Assembly: GCA_029008035.1 (NCBI GenBank)
Contig: JAQXIY010000090.1
Span: forward strand, 1 to 56,547
Length of the DNA stretch: 56,547 nt
Origin: Lachnospiraceae bacterium
GTDB taxonomy: Bacteria; Bacillota; Clostridia; Lachnospirales; Lachnospiraceae
Direction of reading: 5' to 3'
Shown piece after piece: positions 40,903-50,199 of this stretch (positions within the stretch are counted from its first letter, which is position 1; every line of letters begins with the position of its first letter). The notes beneath the pieces were generated by a model, which saw nothing but the letters and a program-made list of their open reading frames with translations, did no database searches and was not told the DNA's origin. The translations under genes were made by a program, and so were the position numbers.

Positions 40903-43900
40903 TTATTCTTTTACATCACCGCATCTGGTACAAACCTCCTGTTTTTTCCCAATCTCCCGGTGGTAATCGTGCTCTGCTTTGCCAAAGATTTCACCACATA
41001 TCTTACAGTAGGCCGCCTTGGTACAAGTAGCCTTTTCGATATCGTGCTTTCCTCGGTCGCAAATTTTTGGCAACTTATTGATTAAGATGTTGCCCTTATA
41101 CTTGTTGTAGTAAGCCTGTAATGCTCCGTCTTCTAAGGAGTCTCCAAAGCCGTGTTCTTCGATATAATCTTGGGTTTCTAAGACTTGCTCATGGGTAAAC
41201 TTCCAAGAAAACTCCCAGTTCTCACTCTCTAGGTTAGCAAAGGCTTCTTCGATGGTTTTTGCCCTTTTTTCATCGGTGTACCAAAGGTCATTTGGCATCA
41301 ATCCACCCTGCTTGTAGCCATCCAGATAGTGCGGGTCTTCTTTATCCAAGGTGTCATAGCCTTTGCCTGCATCATAGTATTTCTTATTGATACATCTGGC
41401 TCTATTGATATAAGCTCCTTCAATGGGGTTTTCAGAATTTATCCAAAGTCTTACGGTTGCATCGGCAGTCTGGCCCACCCCATCTGTTGCTCTGAAGGTA
41501 ATGGAAACATTGCCCGTTCCATGATTTTCAAACTTCATTAACTCACTCTTATCAAAATCAACAATCGTTACACCTATCTCTCCTTCGGCTACATTGTTAG
41601 GTATGATGTTATGATTGTCCGGGTCTCCATCTTCCTTATCTTTTCCTATACAGGTTCGGAATATGATCTCTTTGATTTCATTATCACTTAATGTTCTTAC
41701 TTGATAAAAAGCGATAGAAGAATCTTTGGCAACAATGGTTGGTGGCTCATCCCAAACCAAAAATTGTGTTACTGTTATGTTGCCATCTTCAATCAGAATC
41801 TCACAATCATCTCTTTCTACAATGGCATTTAAAAGAGCCAATGTAGTAACCAGCTCTCCTTCTTCTCGTCGTTTTGTAGGTTCCTCGGTATCTTTATAGG
41901 TTGCGTCACTTAGTACGGACCATCCATGGCCCTTAGTATTTCGCTTTTCAAACTCATCATAGCCCGGCATGGCATATACGCTCGGCACGTGTCTTACAGT
42001 ATAATTATTGCCCTTTTCTTGTCCGTTCCCACAGAAGAAGTAGGAATATCCCTGGGGCTTTGGTTTTTCCGGATCGTCAGGATTGCTTGGTTCAATCTCC
42101 GGCTCCTCCGGGGCCGGGTCTAAAATATCCTCCGTTCCATCATCACTACTTGGGTCGTCCAAGTCGTTGTGATTGGCGTTAGGGTCATAGCCTGTCTCAT
42201 AACGTGCATAAAGAGTGGTTGGATACCAACAACGATATTCGCTAAGAATACGTCCGTACAATGGTTCATCGTCTTGCTTTTCTTTAGTAGTAGCCCATCC
42301 ACTATTATAAATAGACTTTGACACATCCTGCCCGTCGTAATACACGATAGACTCTGCTCTTGGCTCATTTATTTCGCCCCAATAGGTTTGTACATAATCT
42401 CGCCATTTTGCATTTTTATGGCCAGTAAAGGTATCTGAGGTTCTTACTCTTGCTGAAAACACCTCCTTTGTCAAGCCGTTATCAGCAAGGTTTTTATCAA
42501 AAGTGGTATCCTCTACCTGGGAAACAATGATTTGCGTCTTGGCTCCGGTTTCTCCATTGCCTTTGCGATACACCACGGTCTTATTGGCATCCTCATTGGT
42601 TCTTCCTTCACTTTTACCATAGGTATTGTAATGATTCCATAAAGCCTCGTAGTTATAGCCATATTGGTCTTTCAAGTCCGGATAGATATCTGCATACGCT
42701 CTGGTATTGAGCGTGGTCTTTTGATATGACGCATTATCCGTCAGTTTCAAATGTTCCTGGGCGCTTTGAGCAATCGCTTCACTATCACAGTCGGCAATCA
42801 CCTTTCCGGTATAGCGGTCATAAGAAGCCACTTTAATATCCTCTGTCAATGGCTGATGGATGGTCATGGAAGCGCCCTCAGCCAGAAACACTCCTGTGTC
42901 CTTACCATTGCTTCCCACTGCGCTTGTGGCTCCATTATAGACGTTATAACGGTTTAGACCTTGGGCAATATTTCTGACAGCAGAAAAATCATTTGTTCCT
43001 ATATTTGCATACTGGTTAAAAGTAGCGGAATCAACTTTCTCTATTTGAACACCCGGATAACCTGCCCCACTCCCCGTAATACTACCACCCTTAAAGTTCA
43101 CCGTTCCATTTTTGATGTCTACATTCATCTTTGGTGCATCCTTGATTGTACCGCCAGTGATATTCACCGTTCCGGTATTCACATAGACATTTGAGGTGCC
43201 TATCTCTTTTCCTGTTGCATCCAAGCGGGTGCCTTTAAAATAGATGGTTCCCCCAGAGATGTTAGTGGTTCCGCTATAGTTATAGACATTGTGGGTTGTT
43301 GCACCATGTATCACTCCTCCGGATATGGTGGTAGTTCCACTGCTTGAAGTAAATACATTCGCTGAACCTAATGCCTCTCCGTTACTGTCTGTATTGGCTT
43401 CGGTCATTTGAACCGTTCCGCCAGACATTTTCAACGTTCCACCAATATTTACAACATTGTGAGAGCCGGAATTATAGATATTTCCTCCGCTTATGGTGGT
43501 CGTACCTTTAGAATATACGTTATAATCCTTGGCATTTCTAATCGTTGGCTTCGTATCTGCATTGAAATTTTTTATGATAACAGTTCCATCTTCGTTATAT
43601 ATGTTTCTTGACGTCTGAAATGCTTTTTGTGCACTTGCTGTGACTTCAATCGTACCGGAAGAAATAGTCACTCTATTTTTTGTATTTGATTCTAACTTCC
43701 TGTCATTCATGAGGTTATATTTTGCCGCGTCATACACCCTTCCACCTTTCATATTTACAATGCCATTGTTCAGATTATATACATTGATACCTCCAGTGCC
43801 ATTGGTATCTACCTTGGCATGATAGACACTTACACCACTATTGATTGTCAGGGTTCCCTTATTTTGTATGTTAAAGTTATTGGCATAGACATTGACAAGA

Positions 43901-45843
43901 TTATTTAGGGTGGCAGTTCCATCTTCTCCAACAATGATTCCATTTTTTTGGTTGTTATAAATGTCTACATCTTTTAATGATGCGGTTGCACGTATTATCA
44001 TTCCGTTTACATTGCTATAGATACCACCACCTGTCATAGTCAATGTTCCGGCATAGTGGTCTATTCCATAGGAAACAGTAAAATCCTTATATGTTTTACT
44101 ATTGACAAAGTTAGAATTTGTTATAGTAACCTTGCCACCGCCATTTGCAAAATCAACTCGATTGCCAGTAAGGGTGCAATCCTTGATTATCATTGTGCCG
44201 TTATTGGCAACACCATTTCCTCTACAAGACTGTACGGTGCAGTTGTTGAGTGTAACCACGCCCCCGGTAACACCATCTTCGGAATTGCGTACTCCCCAGC
44301 CACCGATACCTGCGTTTTTTATGGTGCAGTTGTTAAGAACAATTCTGCCCCCGTTATTTGTAACTCCGCACCGGCTTCTTATGATTTCGTTGTTGTCATC
44401 AAGAGCATTTGCATTGATAATCGCATTGTTTACCGTCAACACCCCACCCTGCTCTACAAAGAACGCATGGTTATAATTGATAGCAGCATTTGTCATGCAG
44501 CGTATTTCATAACCGTTACCATTCACAGTAACATTTGCGCCGTTCATAACATTGTTTGTCTCTGTCACATCCCATCGTGCACTCAAATTGATTGTCTGGG
44601 TGCCATAAAGAGGTGTCTGAGTTTTGATTGGTTGCTGGCTTTCCTCTTCATCCACTCTTTCATCAAGTTCACCTTCCCCGGTGTCATTTTCTCCAATATC
44701 CTCTGTGCCACTATCACTTCTGTTATTATCAAATATCAGATTTTCTAATGATAAATATCCTTTACCAAAACAAGCGGGATTTGCACTGCCGCCGAAATCA
44801 TCTGCCGATGTTTCCAGACACTTCTCTACATCTGCATTCTCATTGTGATCTAAAATATAGGCAGCATAAGCAGACACATAAGCACTTGCGATAGATGTTC
44901 CCTGAATCATTTCATCATCCGAAGTATCCTCTGTGCCCATATCTTTGATAATGGTTCCCATGGCAGCATAATCAATCAAATCGCCAAAGTTAGAATATGC
45001 TGCAAACCCTTTGTTCTCATCTGTTGCTGATATGGTAATGGCATCTTCGATATTTCCCGGCATATACCCCGCTACATCACTTGCATAATTGCCGGCAGAT
45101 ACCACAACCATAACGCCCCTTTGCTTTGCATAGGTTATAGCTTTTGTAAGCATTGCAGATGTACCCGCTCCGGACACAGACAGATTGATTACCTTTGCTC
45201 CGGCATCGCAGGCAGAAAGAATGGCACGATAAACACAACCTACCGTAGAGCTGCCTGTCTCATCAAATGCCTGAATCGGCAAAATCTTTACGTTTTCCGA
45301 GGTCTGTGAGACAATAATTTCCGCCATCAAGGTTCCATGGCCATTCTCATCGGTCATGCCCGGATTACACCCCTTTGCCAGACGACCGGAAAAAGCAGCG
45401 TTGCTCACATCAAGTCCCGTATCAATAACGGCAACCACCACTTCTTTCTTGTTTGGGGCTTCTACTTCCTCAGCCAATGCATCCTCTACGACTGACACAT
45501 CTTCCATGTTGACTCCCCCGGAATTTACCTCCTCTGTCAGTTCACTCTCCTCGTCAGTAATATCAACAGGAATGTCACGCTCCGCGGTATACCCCAGAGA
45601 GAGAAAGGTATTTAGCGCAGTCTCTGCCTGCTCCCCGTTTCCATATGTCAATCGATAGGCTCCCCCTATATCTTCTACCGCAATGGCGCCATATGTATCC
45701 GCCAGGTTATTATCAGAAACCACCAGCAATGAGGTGTTGTTCTTCGCCTCTTCTGCATAGGCTGTTGTTGGGAAAATACTGGCGATTAATATTCCAATCA
45801 CAAGCAATCCGGCGATGATTTGTACAATCGATTGTCTCTTCAT
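40903..45843 (-). CDS. Giant secreted subtilisin-like protease with beta-helix domain
   Basis: 1,646 residues. A signal peptide (1-30, AYA/EE) is followed by an acidic pro-region and an S8 protease domain (about 130-360) with Asp141 (VVAVIDTGLD), His169 (NGHGTLMAEI), Asn252 (SAGN) and Ser317 (QGTSIASAYVSA). After an acidic linker, residues about 430-1030 are a long right-handed beta-helix of repeated GTxxISGGxI rungs. The C-terminal third has beta domains, then a Cys-rich tail with CxxC pairs (ATCTKAAYCKICG, CTRCGDVKE). No LPxTG-type sorting signal is present. It is the last gene of the Tad-like locus, 44 bp downstream. The beta-helix suggests binding to carbohydrate or host surface (inference). 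Confidence 0.87.
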   Translation of the reverse strand: MKRQSIVQIIAGLLVIGILIASIFPTTAYAEEAKNNTSLLVVSDNNLADTYGAIAVEDIGGAYRLTYGNGEQAETALNTFLSLGYTAERDIPVDITDEESELTEEVNSGGVNMEDVSVVEDALAEEVEAPNKKEVVVAVIDTGLDVSNAAFSGRLAKGCNPGMTDENGHGTLMAEIIVSQTSENVKILPIQAFDETGSSTVGCVYRAILSACDAGAKVINLSVSGAGTSAMLTKAITYAKQRGVMVVVSAGNYASDVAGYMPGNIEDAITISATDENKGFAAYSNFGDLIDYAAMGTIIKDMGTEDTSDDEMIQGTSIASAYVSAYAAYILDHNENADVEKCLETSADDFGGSANPACFGKGYLSLENLIFDNNRSDSGTEDIGENDTGEGELDERVDEEESQQPIKTQTPLYGTQTINLSARWDVTETNNVMNGANVTVNGNGYEIRCMTNAAINYNHAFFVEQGGVLTVNNAIINANALDDNNEIIRSRCGVTNNGGRIVLNNCTIKNAGIGGWGVRNSEDGVTGGVVTLNNCTVQSCRGNGVANNGTMIIKDCTLTGNRVDFANGGGKVTITNSNFVNSKTYKDFTVSYGIDHYAGTLTMTGGGIYSNVNGMIIRATASLKDVDIYNNQKNGIIVGEDGTATLNNLVNVYANNFNIQNKGTLTINSGVSVYHAKVDTNGTGGINVYNLNNGIVNMKGGRVYDAAKYNLMNDRKLESNTKNRVTISSGTIEVTASAQKAFQTSRNIYNEDGTVIIKNFNADTKPTIRNAKDYNVYSKGTTTISGGNIYNSGSHNVVNIGGTLKMSGGTVQMTEANTDSNGEALGSANVFTSSSGTTTISGGVIHGATTHNVYNYSGTTNISGGTIYFKGTRLDATGKEIGTSNVYVNTGTVNITGGTIKDAPKMNVDIKNGTVNFKGGSITGSGAGYPGVQIEKVDSATFNQYANIGTNDFSAVRNIAQGLNRYNVYNGATSAVGSNGKDTGVFLAEGASMTIHQPLTEDIKVASYDRYTGKVIADCDSEAIAQSAQEHLKLTDNASYQKTTLNTRAYADIYPDLKDQYGYNYEALWNHYNTYGKSEGRTNEDANKTVVYRKGNGETGAKTQIIVSQVEDTTFDKNLADNGLTKEVFSARVRTSDTFTGHKNAKWRDYVQTYWGEINEPRAESIVYYDGQDVSKSIYNSGWATTKEKQDDEPLYGRILSEYRCWYPTTLYARYETGYDPNANHNDLDDPSSDDGTEDILDPAPEEPEIEPSNPDDPEKPKPQGYSYFFCGNGQEKGNNYTVRHVPSVYAMPGYDEFEKRNTKGHGWSVLSDATYKDTEEPTKRREEGELVTTLALLNAIVERDDCEILIEDGNITVTQFLVWDEPPTIVAKDSSIAFYQVRTLSDNEIKEIIFRTCIGKDKEDGDPDNHNIIPNNVAEGEIGVTIVDFDKSELMKFENHGTGNVSITFRATDGVGQTADATVRLWINSENPIEGAYINRARCINKKYYDAGKGYDTLDKEDPHYLDGYKQGGLMPNDLWYTDEKRAKTIEEAFANLESENWEFSWKFTHEQVLETQDYIEEHGFGDSLEDGALQAYYNKYKGNILINKLPKICDRGKHDIEKATCTKAAYCKICGEIFGKAEHDYHREIGKKQEVCTRCGDVKE

Positions 45844-45865
45844 GAATTTCCTCCTTATAGAATTT

Positions 45866-45886
45866 TTGTGCCGACCGTCGGCACAA
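45866..45886. repeat. Perfect 10-bp palindrome between the pilin-like gene and the subtilase gene
   Basis: TTGTGCCGAC and GTCGGCACAA around one base. It sits in the 44-bp gap between the stop of the 196-residue protein and the SD of the subtilase gene. No T-run follows on the minus strand, so it is more likely a processing, stability or partial-termination element than a full terminator. Confidence 0.65.
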
Positions 45887-45887
45887 G

Positions 45888-46478
45888 TTACTGAAATACT
45901 GCTATATATGTCATATCCTCATTTGCTTTCCCAAAATCCGTCACCATATCCTTGCATCCTTCCATCCCCCATCCCACAAAGTTTTTTCCTTCCTGCAGGG
46001 GGTCTTTCGGAACAATCACATCATCACCCTTTGTTATCTGATATTCCTTGTATGTTGTATCCGCATCCAGTTGATATGAAATGGTAACAAGTTCTGCATC
46101 CGTGGATACCTGCTCAAATACCACGGTTGTTTCACACTCATTTTTCCCTTCGTTGCCATTGGGATGGGTAAAGGTTTCTGTGACCTTTACTGACATGAGT
46201 CCTTTTTCATAATCTACTTTTGCAATACTCACTTCGATATCGGAGTCATTTGATATCTGAAGCAATAGATTCTGAGTAAAATCCGCAATAAATTCCATAT
46301 AATTCTGACATGTATATGTTTTCTGATTCATAGTGCTTTCCACTGCATCCTCCACCGCCACGGATAAGGCATTATCCAAATCCGATTTTCGGTTCATTTT
46401 CCCAACTACTGCCATAACAATTCCCATTGTTATAACAACCATGGTTGCTGTCACAATGCCGTAAACCATCTGTTTCAT
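45888..46478 (-). CDS. Membrane-anchored TadE-like protein with a C-terminal Listeria-Bacteroides-type repeat
   Basis: 196 residues from the ATG at 46478, which overlaps the previous stop as ATGA and has GGGGGAGGAG. N-terminal helix (about 6-26, YGIVTATMVVITMGIVMAVV), then a region with a Glu-Ala-rich helix NALSVAVEDAVEST and a beta-rich pilin-like head with YEKGLMSVKVTETFTHPNG. The last about 50 residues look like one InlB B-type repeat (YKEYQITKGDDVIVP, NFVGWGMEG, MTYIAVFQ). The start MKQMVYG resembles the shared M..IV..YG pattern. A minor pilin or surface tip protein is likely but unproven. Confidence 0.72.
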   Translation of the reverse strand: MKQMVYGIVTATMVVITMGIVMAVVGKMNRKSDLDNALSVAVEDAVESTMNQKTYTCQNYMEFIADFTQNLLLQISNDSDIEVSIAKVDYEKGLMSVKVTETFTHPNGNEGKNECETTVVFEQVSTDAELVTISYQLDADTTYKEYQITKGDDVIVPKDPLQEGKNFVGWGMEGCKDMVTDFGKANEDMTYIAVFQ

Positions 46479-46981
46479 ATGCTCTCCTCCCCCATAACGC
46501 ACAGAGTAAAAACCTCCGATTTTTGACTGGGCAACACTTTTACATAAAAGTGATAGACACCGGGTTCCATCACCGTTATCCCGTCTTCTTCCAATAGCAC
46601 CTTATGGGATGTTCCCAGCACTCCCACCCCCTGCTCATCTGTAATATTTGTAACGACACAGGGATAACTTTTTTCACCATTGCCATTTCCCTCTCGGGCT
46701 GCAAATAGCTCTGTTATCCGGGTCTTAACTCCAACTCTAATGTTGCTATTACATCCCACGGCTACACCGCTTGTGCCAATGTCTTCCATCTCAGGCCCAA
46801 CACGATTTGTGTTGACATCGTTTTCTCTGATGACAACCTCATCACCAACAAGTTCCATCATTCCGGCCGCTTCCCGTCCTGATGAACTGCGGTATGAAAA
46901 AGACAACACTAACGTCAGGGCTGTCAATGTGACCAGCCCTGTGACAATAAATTTCCCATATCCTTTTACAATTTCCTGCAT
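46475..46981 (-). CDS. Single-pass protein with YG N-terminus and extracellular beta domain
   Basis: 168 residues, start MQEIVKGYGKFIVTGLVTLT with SD GGAGGAGCG. After the helix (about 10-28), residues about 45-168 are predicted mostly beta strand (GVAVGCNSNIRVGVKTRITEL, GVYHFYVKVLP). No homologue recognised. It overlaps the next gene by 4 nt, so stoichiometric expression is likely. It shares the MxEIVxxYG start with the other small proteins of this locus. Confidence 0.7.
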   Translation of the reverse strand: MQEIVKGYGKFIVTGLVTLTALTLVLSFSYRSSSGREAAGMMELVGDEVVIRENDVNTNRVGPEMEDIGTSGVAVGCNSNIRVGVKTRITELFAAREGNGNGEKSYPCVVTNITDEQGVGVLGTSHKVLLEEDGITVMEPGVYHFYVKVLPSQKSEVFTLCVMGEESI

Positions 46982-46997
46982 ATCGCTCCTCCACTCT

Positions 46998-47141
46998 TCA
47001 GCAAGCCGCCATCATGATATTTTGCACCATCTGTCGTACCCATTCGCTCTCCCAGAACACATAAAAAAACAAACCCACAATGGCAATGGAAAGAATCACA
47101 TCCCCTAACATCTCTCCGTATAAGTCCACAATTTCTCTCAT
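46998..47141 (-). CDS. 47-residue YG-motif single-pass membrane protein
   Basis: MREIVDLYGEMLGDVILSIA then IVGLFFYVFWESEW and an amphipathic helix to the end (MVQNIMMAAC). The SD GGGGAGGAAAG is very strong, and the frame is set by the motif shared with three neighbours. Its length is in the range of Flp-type mature pilins. Confidence 0.75.
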   Translation of the reverse strand: MREIVDLYGEMLGDVILSIAIVGLFFYVFWESEWVRQMVQNIMMAAC

Positions 47142-47155
47142 CTTTCCTCCCCTTT

Positions 47156-47260
47156 CTATCTGCACACCTGTTCCAAAAGCAGACTCAATATCCCCAAAAA
47201 TCCTGTGCCCATCACAAATGTGACAATGGACAGCCCATATTCTCTAACAATCTGTTCCAT
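47156..47260 (-). CDS. 34-residue YG-motif single-pass membrane protein
   Basis: MEQIVREYGLSIVTFVMGTG then FLGILSLLLEQVCR. The SD AAGGGAGGATGAG is strong. It is essentially a motif plus one helix, and lies 14 bp upstream of the 47-residue gene. Confidence 0.75.
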   Translation of the reverse strand: MEQIVREYGLSIVTFVMGTGFLGILSLLLEQVCR

Positions 47261-47274
47261 ATTCTCATCCTCCC

Positions 47275-47613
47275 TTATTTCGCATACGTTTTTAGCTGAT
47301 GCTTCGCCCCCTGCGTTTTCAAAAAAGGTATGTTGTATTCATAGGTCAACGTCATATCCACCAGATCCGTATAGGCATCCCCGTTGGTGTCCTTCTTGCA
47401 ATATGTCAGCAGATATCCATGCTCCACAGCCTCACCTACCCAGGCCTCGATAACCTCATCCTGAAAATTTCCCTCTGCAACACCGATGGCTGCATCCGAC
47501 AGAAATGCATCTGCTTTGCCTGCATTGATGCCGGCCATAACAATCCCGGTGGAGGACAGCAAAAGTGCCAGCAGACAACACAATGTCAAAAAAACCTTTG
47601 GTATCCCTTCCAT
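47275..47613 (-). CDS. TadE/DUF4320-like pseudopilin
   Basis: 112 residues. N-terminal helix (about 5-26, VFLTLCCLLALLLSSTGIVMA), then a helix with KADAFLSDAAIGVAEG and a beta-strand end in which VDMTLTYEYNIPFL resembles the C-terminal strand of TadE-type pseudopilins. SD AAGGAGGAAG. It lies 23 bp after the platform protein gene and before the two tiny YG proteins, as minor pilins do in Tad loci. Family assignment is tentative. Confidence 0.62.
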   Translation of the reverse strand: MEGIPKVFLTLCCLLALLLSSTGIVMAGINAGKADAFLSDAAIGVAEGNFQDEVIEAWVGEAVEHGYLLTYCKKDTNGDAYTDLVDMTLTYEYNIPFLKTQGAKHQLKTYAK

Positions 47614-47636
47614 CTTCTTCCTCCTTAGTCACAAAT

Positions 47637-48974
47637 TCATAAGGGCAGCGTTCCCCTTTGAACAATTCCGTAGAAAATCACCAGCATATCCGCCAGCAAT
47701 TTCAAAGCCCCTGTCAGTTGCGGTGCCAAAAAAAGTGCATACATACCGGCCAAGGCATCTTCGTTTTTCATCCGTTCCGCCTTATTCATCAGCACTTGAT
47801 TCCGGCGAATAATATCTGCAATCTGACTGGAGGCATTGCCCCCTGTCCCCTCGGAAATGGAGTAAAGCATCTTCATAGCAGATTGTATCTCCGGCAAAGG
47901 GTAATCCTGCAAAAATGACAGATAGGGTTCCATCTCCGTTGGATGCAAACGCAATTGCTCCACCAGACGTTTCAATTCCGGTTGTAGCAAAGGCGGAGCA
48001 TCATCATAGGATTTCATAATCGCCACCTGAACGTTTTCGCTCTGCAACAACAGCGAAACCTCCATAAGCCAGCGCGGAAACACCATCTGGATTCCACGGG
48101 TAACATTTCGTTTTGCAATCCCCGCTCCCAATTGAAGTTTCCCTGTTGCCGCACACTTTTTTACCTTTTCGTATTGGTGAAGGTACTCCCTCTGATCCAA
48201 TTCCCCCTCCAGGTATCCGGTGGAAAGCTTACTGTCAGCCCGGTAAAAAATATAAAAATCCAGTATGAGTACCAGAAGCGTGCTCACCTTTGTCACCAAA
48301 TATTGGGAAATATCTATTTCTATTTTGTTGGCCACCAACACCAGCAACGTACAAAGCAACAGTGAAAAACATACTGACACAAAAATCTGAACCCTTTTCC
48401 GCACCTTTTCCTTTAGAAGTTCATATACCCGGTCTGCCCACATTCGCCTGGCATCCAGCATCAAAAGAATTGACTCCGTGCATTCTCCTCCGTTGCGTTC
48501 CACTTGTAGTGCAAATCGATGCATAGTTGCAATCTGGCATACCGGGTATGTCTCCTCAATACATTGCAATGCTTTTTCCATCACATCATTTTCCCCGTAA
48601 GTGTGATAGATATGATCGATGGCATCATCCAGCACTTTTCTCATTTCTCCACCGGCAAAAAGTTTGCGCACATCCTCCAGTGTGGTGAGAATCTTGCCGG
48701 ACTTCTGAAAGGAATATAGAAATTGTTCCAGATAGGTATTTGCCTCCATAAACTGCTGCTGGGCATACCGATTGCGATAATTATTACGAAGAAACAGAGG
48801 AAGTAAAAACACCACCCAGATGCAAAGGGCCAGCAGATATCCTCCTTGCAGCCGAAAGAAAATCCCCAGTGCCACCGCAGCCAAAACACCTATGGCGTAG
48901 GTTAATATGGCTTTTGGCCAGGAAAATACATATCCATATTTGCGCAACTCATCCCATAGCAACCTTGGATTCAT
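47637..48974 (-). CDS. Tad/GspF-type inner-membrane platform protein
   Basis: 445 residues from the ATG at 48974 with SD GGAGAAAGGAGAGGG; an upstream frame start at 49025 is within the ATPase gene. Two N-terminal helices (about 20-55), two near the centre (VQIFVSVCFSLLLCTLLVLV and TLLVLILDFYIFY) and a C-terminal helix. The SNKAERMKNEDALAGMYALFLAP end resembles TadB/TadC. It overlaps the ATPase gene by 26 nt. Only one such platform gene is present, where most Tad loci have two. Confidence 0.8.
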   Translation of the reverse strand: MNPRLLWDELRKYGYVFSWPKAILTYAIGVLAAVALGIFFRLQGGYLLALCIWVVFLLPLFLRNNYRNRYAQQQFMEANTYLEQFLYSFQKSGKILTTLEDVRKLFAGGEMRKVLDDAIDHIYHTYGENDVMEKALQCIEETYPVCQIATMHRFALQVERNGGECTESILLMLDARRMWADRVYELLKEKVRKRVQIFVSVCFSLLLCTLLVLVANKIEIDISQYLVTKVSTLLVLILDFYIFYRADSKLSTGYLEGELDQREYLHQYEKVKKCAATGKLQLGAGIAKRNVTRGIQMVFPRWLMEVSLLLQSENVQVAIMKSYDDAPPLLQPELKRLVEQLRLHPTEMEPYLSFLQDYPLPEIQSAMKMLYSISEGTGGNASSQIADIIRRNQVLMNKAERMKNEDALAGMYALFLAPQLTGALKLLADMLVIFYGIVQRGTLPL

Positions 48975-49986
48975 AATACGTCCCTCTCCTTTCTCCATAC
49001 TCCGGAACCATGAGGACGCCTCCATCTACCACAAGCTTGCATTGATTTTCCCCATGTTCTCGGGCAAAAAAACAAACCTGATCAATGTAACGCCGCACCT
49101 GCCTATTGCCAAAGACATCCTCCTGTTGTCTCCGCCTCACCAGAACACCTACATCGATAAAGGAATAGATGTCATTTTCAAATCGTCTGGCATCCCGCTC
49201 TGTTCCAGCCATGTTAAGCATACGATCCGGGATTTTCCGTACGTCCGAGGCATGGAGCGTGGTCATCCCCTTCACCCCCGTACTGTAACTCTCAATTAAA
49301 TGGACAATCTCCTTAGAGCGTGTCTCGGAGAGCATAATCCATTTCGGATTCAGTCTCAAACATGTCCTGATTGCCTGGGAGTAATCCATCTGTTTGTTAA
49401 TGCGCATCTCCACGGAATCCCTGTCCGGGTGCAAACTGCTGTAATGCCACTCCGGCGTATCTTCGATGGTAATTACCCGCTCATCACGGGGGATGTAACC
49501 GGACAAAAACTTGCACAACTCCGTCTTGCCGGAACCGGGTTCCCCGATAATCACCATATTCATCCTGTTCTCCACACAGCGAATCAAAAGATTCAACACA
49601 TCCTCACTGCAATAATGCTCCGCCAACATTCGGTCATAAGACAGACGCACATAGGGAAGCGATTTGCGAATGCATATGCAACGGCCGCTGAGTGCTACCG
49701 ATTCGTGCACGATGGTTATGCGCAGCCAATCAGTCTCTGCCTCCAGAACAGGATGTTGCCTGTTAAAAGGTTTACTCACCCCATTTGCCACCCGCTGAGT
49801 AAACTGCTCCACAAAATCCGAATCCAATTGGATGTTTTTGCAAAGATTTCTGCAATTGGAAGCATCTGTAATCCAGATTTCCCTGCCATTAAAATCAATA
49901 TCTGTAATGTCGTCCTCCTGAATCAGTGGATAAAGTACACCGAAGAACTCCTCCTTCTCTTCTTGTAACTGCATTTGATGTCCCAT
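48949..49986 (-). CDS. TadA/VirB11-family secretion ATPase
   Basis: 345 residues. Walker A GEPGSGKT (148-155); the Asp box region ITIEDTPEWHY; a degenerate Walker B, WIMLSETRSKE (216-226); the His box GMTTLHASDVR (240-). The N-terminal domain (about 1-110) is of the CpaF/TadA kind. It powers pilus assembly or secretion at the cytoplasmic face. SD AGGAGGTGCATA, and the ATG overlaps the preceding stop (TAATG). It is somewhat shorter than typical TadA (about 420-480). Confidence 0.88.
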   Translation of the reverse strand: MGHQMQLQEEKEEFFGVLYPLIQEDDITDIDFNGREIWITDASNCRNLCKNIQLDSDFVEQFTQRVANGVSKPFNRQHPVLEAETDWLRITIVHESVALSGRCICIRKSLPYVRLSYDRMLAEHYCSEDVLNLLIRCVENRMNMVIIGEPGSGKTELCKFLSGYIPRDERVITIEDTPEWHYSSLHPDRDSVEMRINKQMDYSQAIRTCLRLNPKWIMLSETRSKEIVHLIESYSTGVKGMTTLHASDVRKIPDRMLNMAGTERDARRFENDIYSFIDVGVLVRRRQQEDVFGNRQVRRYIDQVCFFAREHGENQCKLVVDGGVLMVPEYGERRGTYYESKVAMG

Positions 49987-50159
49987 TATGCACCTCCTAC
50001 AGATGCGCCGGCAAAGAAATCCTCAATCAGTGTCTGAAAAGCCTGTCCCACAATACTGCTGTTGTCGCTTCCAATCAAAAAGGTGACAAGAGCAATCATG
50101 GCTCCTATCACAACCACCGAAATAACGGCTGGTCCATATTCTCTAATAATATCCTGCAT
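49986..50159 (-). CDS. 57-residue YG-motif pilin-like protein, first gene of the locus
   Basis: From the ATG at 50159: MQDIIREYGPAVISVVVIGA then MIALVTFLIGSDNSSIVGQA and a C-terminal amphipathic stretch. The alternative ATG at 50201 lacks an SD as well, but the later start aligns with the M..I[VI]..YG pattern of the other three small proteins. It looks like a Flp-size major pilin. It has no GxxxxE cleavage motif before the helix. It overlaps the ATPase start (TAATG). Confidence 0.72.
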   Translation of the reverse strand: MQDIIREYGPAVISVVVIGAMIALVTFLIGSDNSSIVGQAFQTLIEDFFAGASVGGA

Positions 50160-50199
50160 AATTTTTTGTACCACAAAAAAATCTATGGGATATACTTCC

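Noticed and set aside
43000-44500. Repeated short blocks suggesting a CRISPR or tandem repeat array
   Set aside because: The blocks are in-frame beta-helix rungs (GTxxISGG) of variable length and sequence, with no identical repeats or spacers of constant size.
49300-49968. Plus-strand frame of 222 codons opposite the TadA-like ATPase
   Set aside because: Shadow; the ATPase motifs on the other strand are clear.
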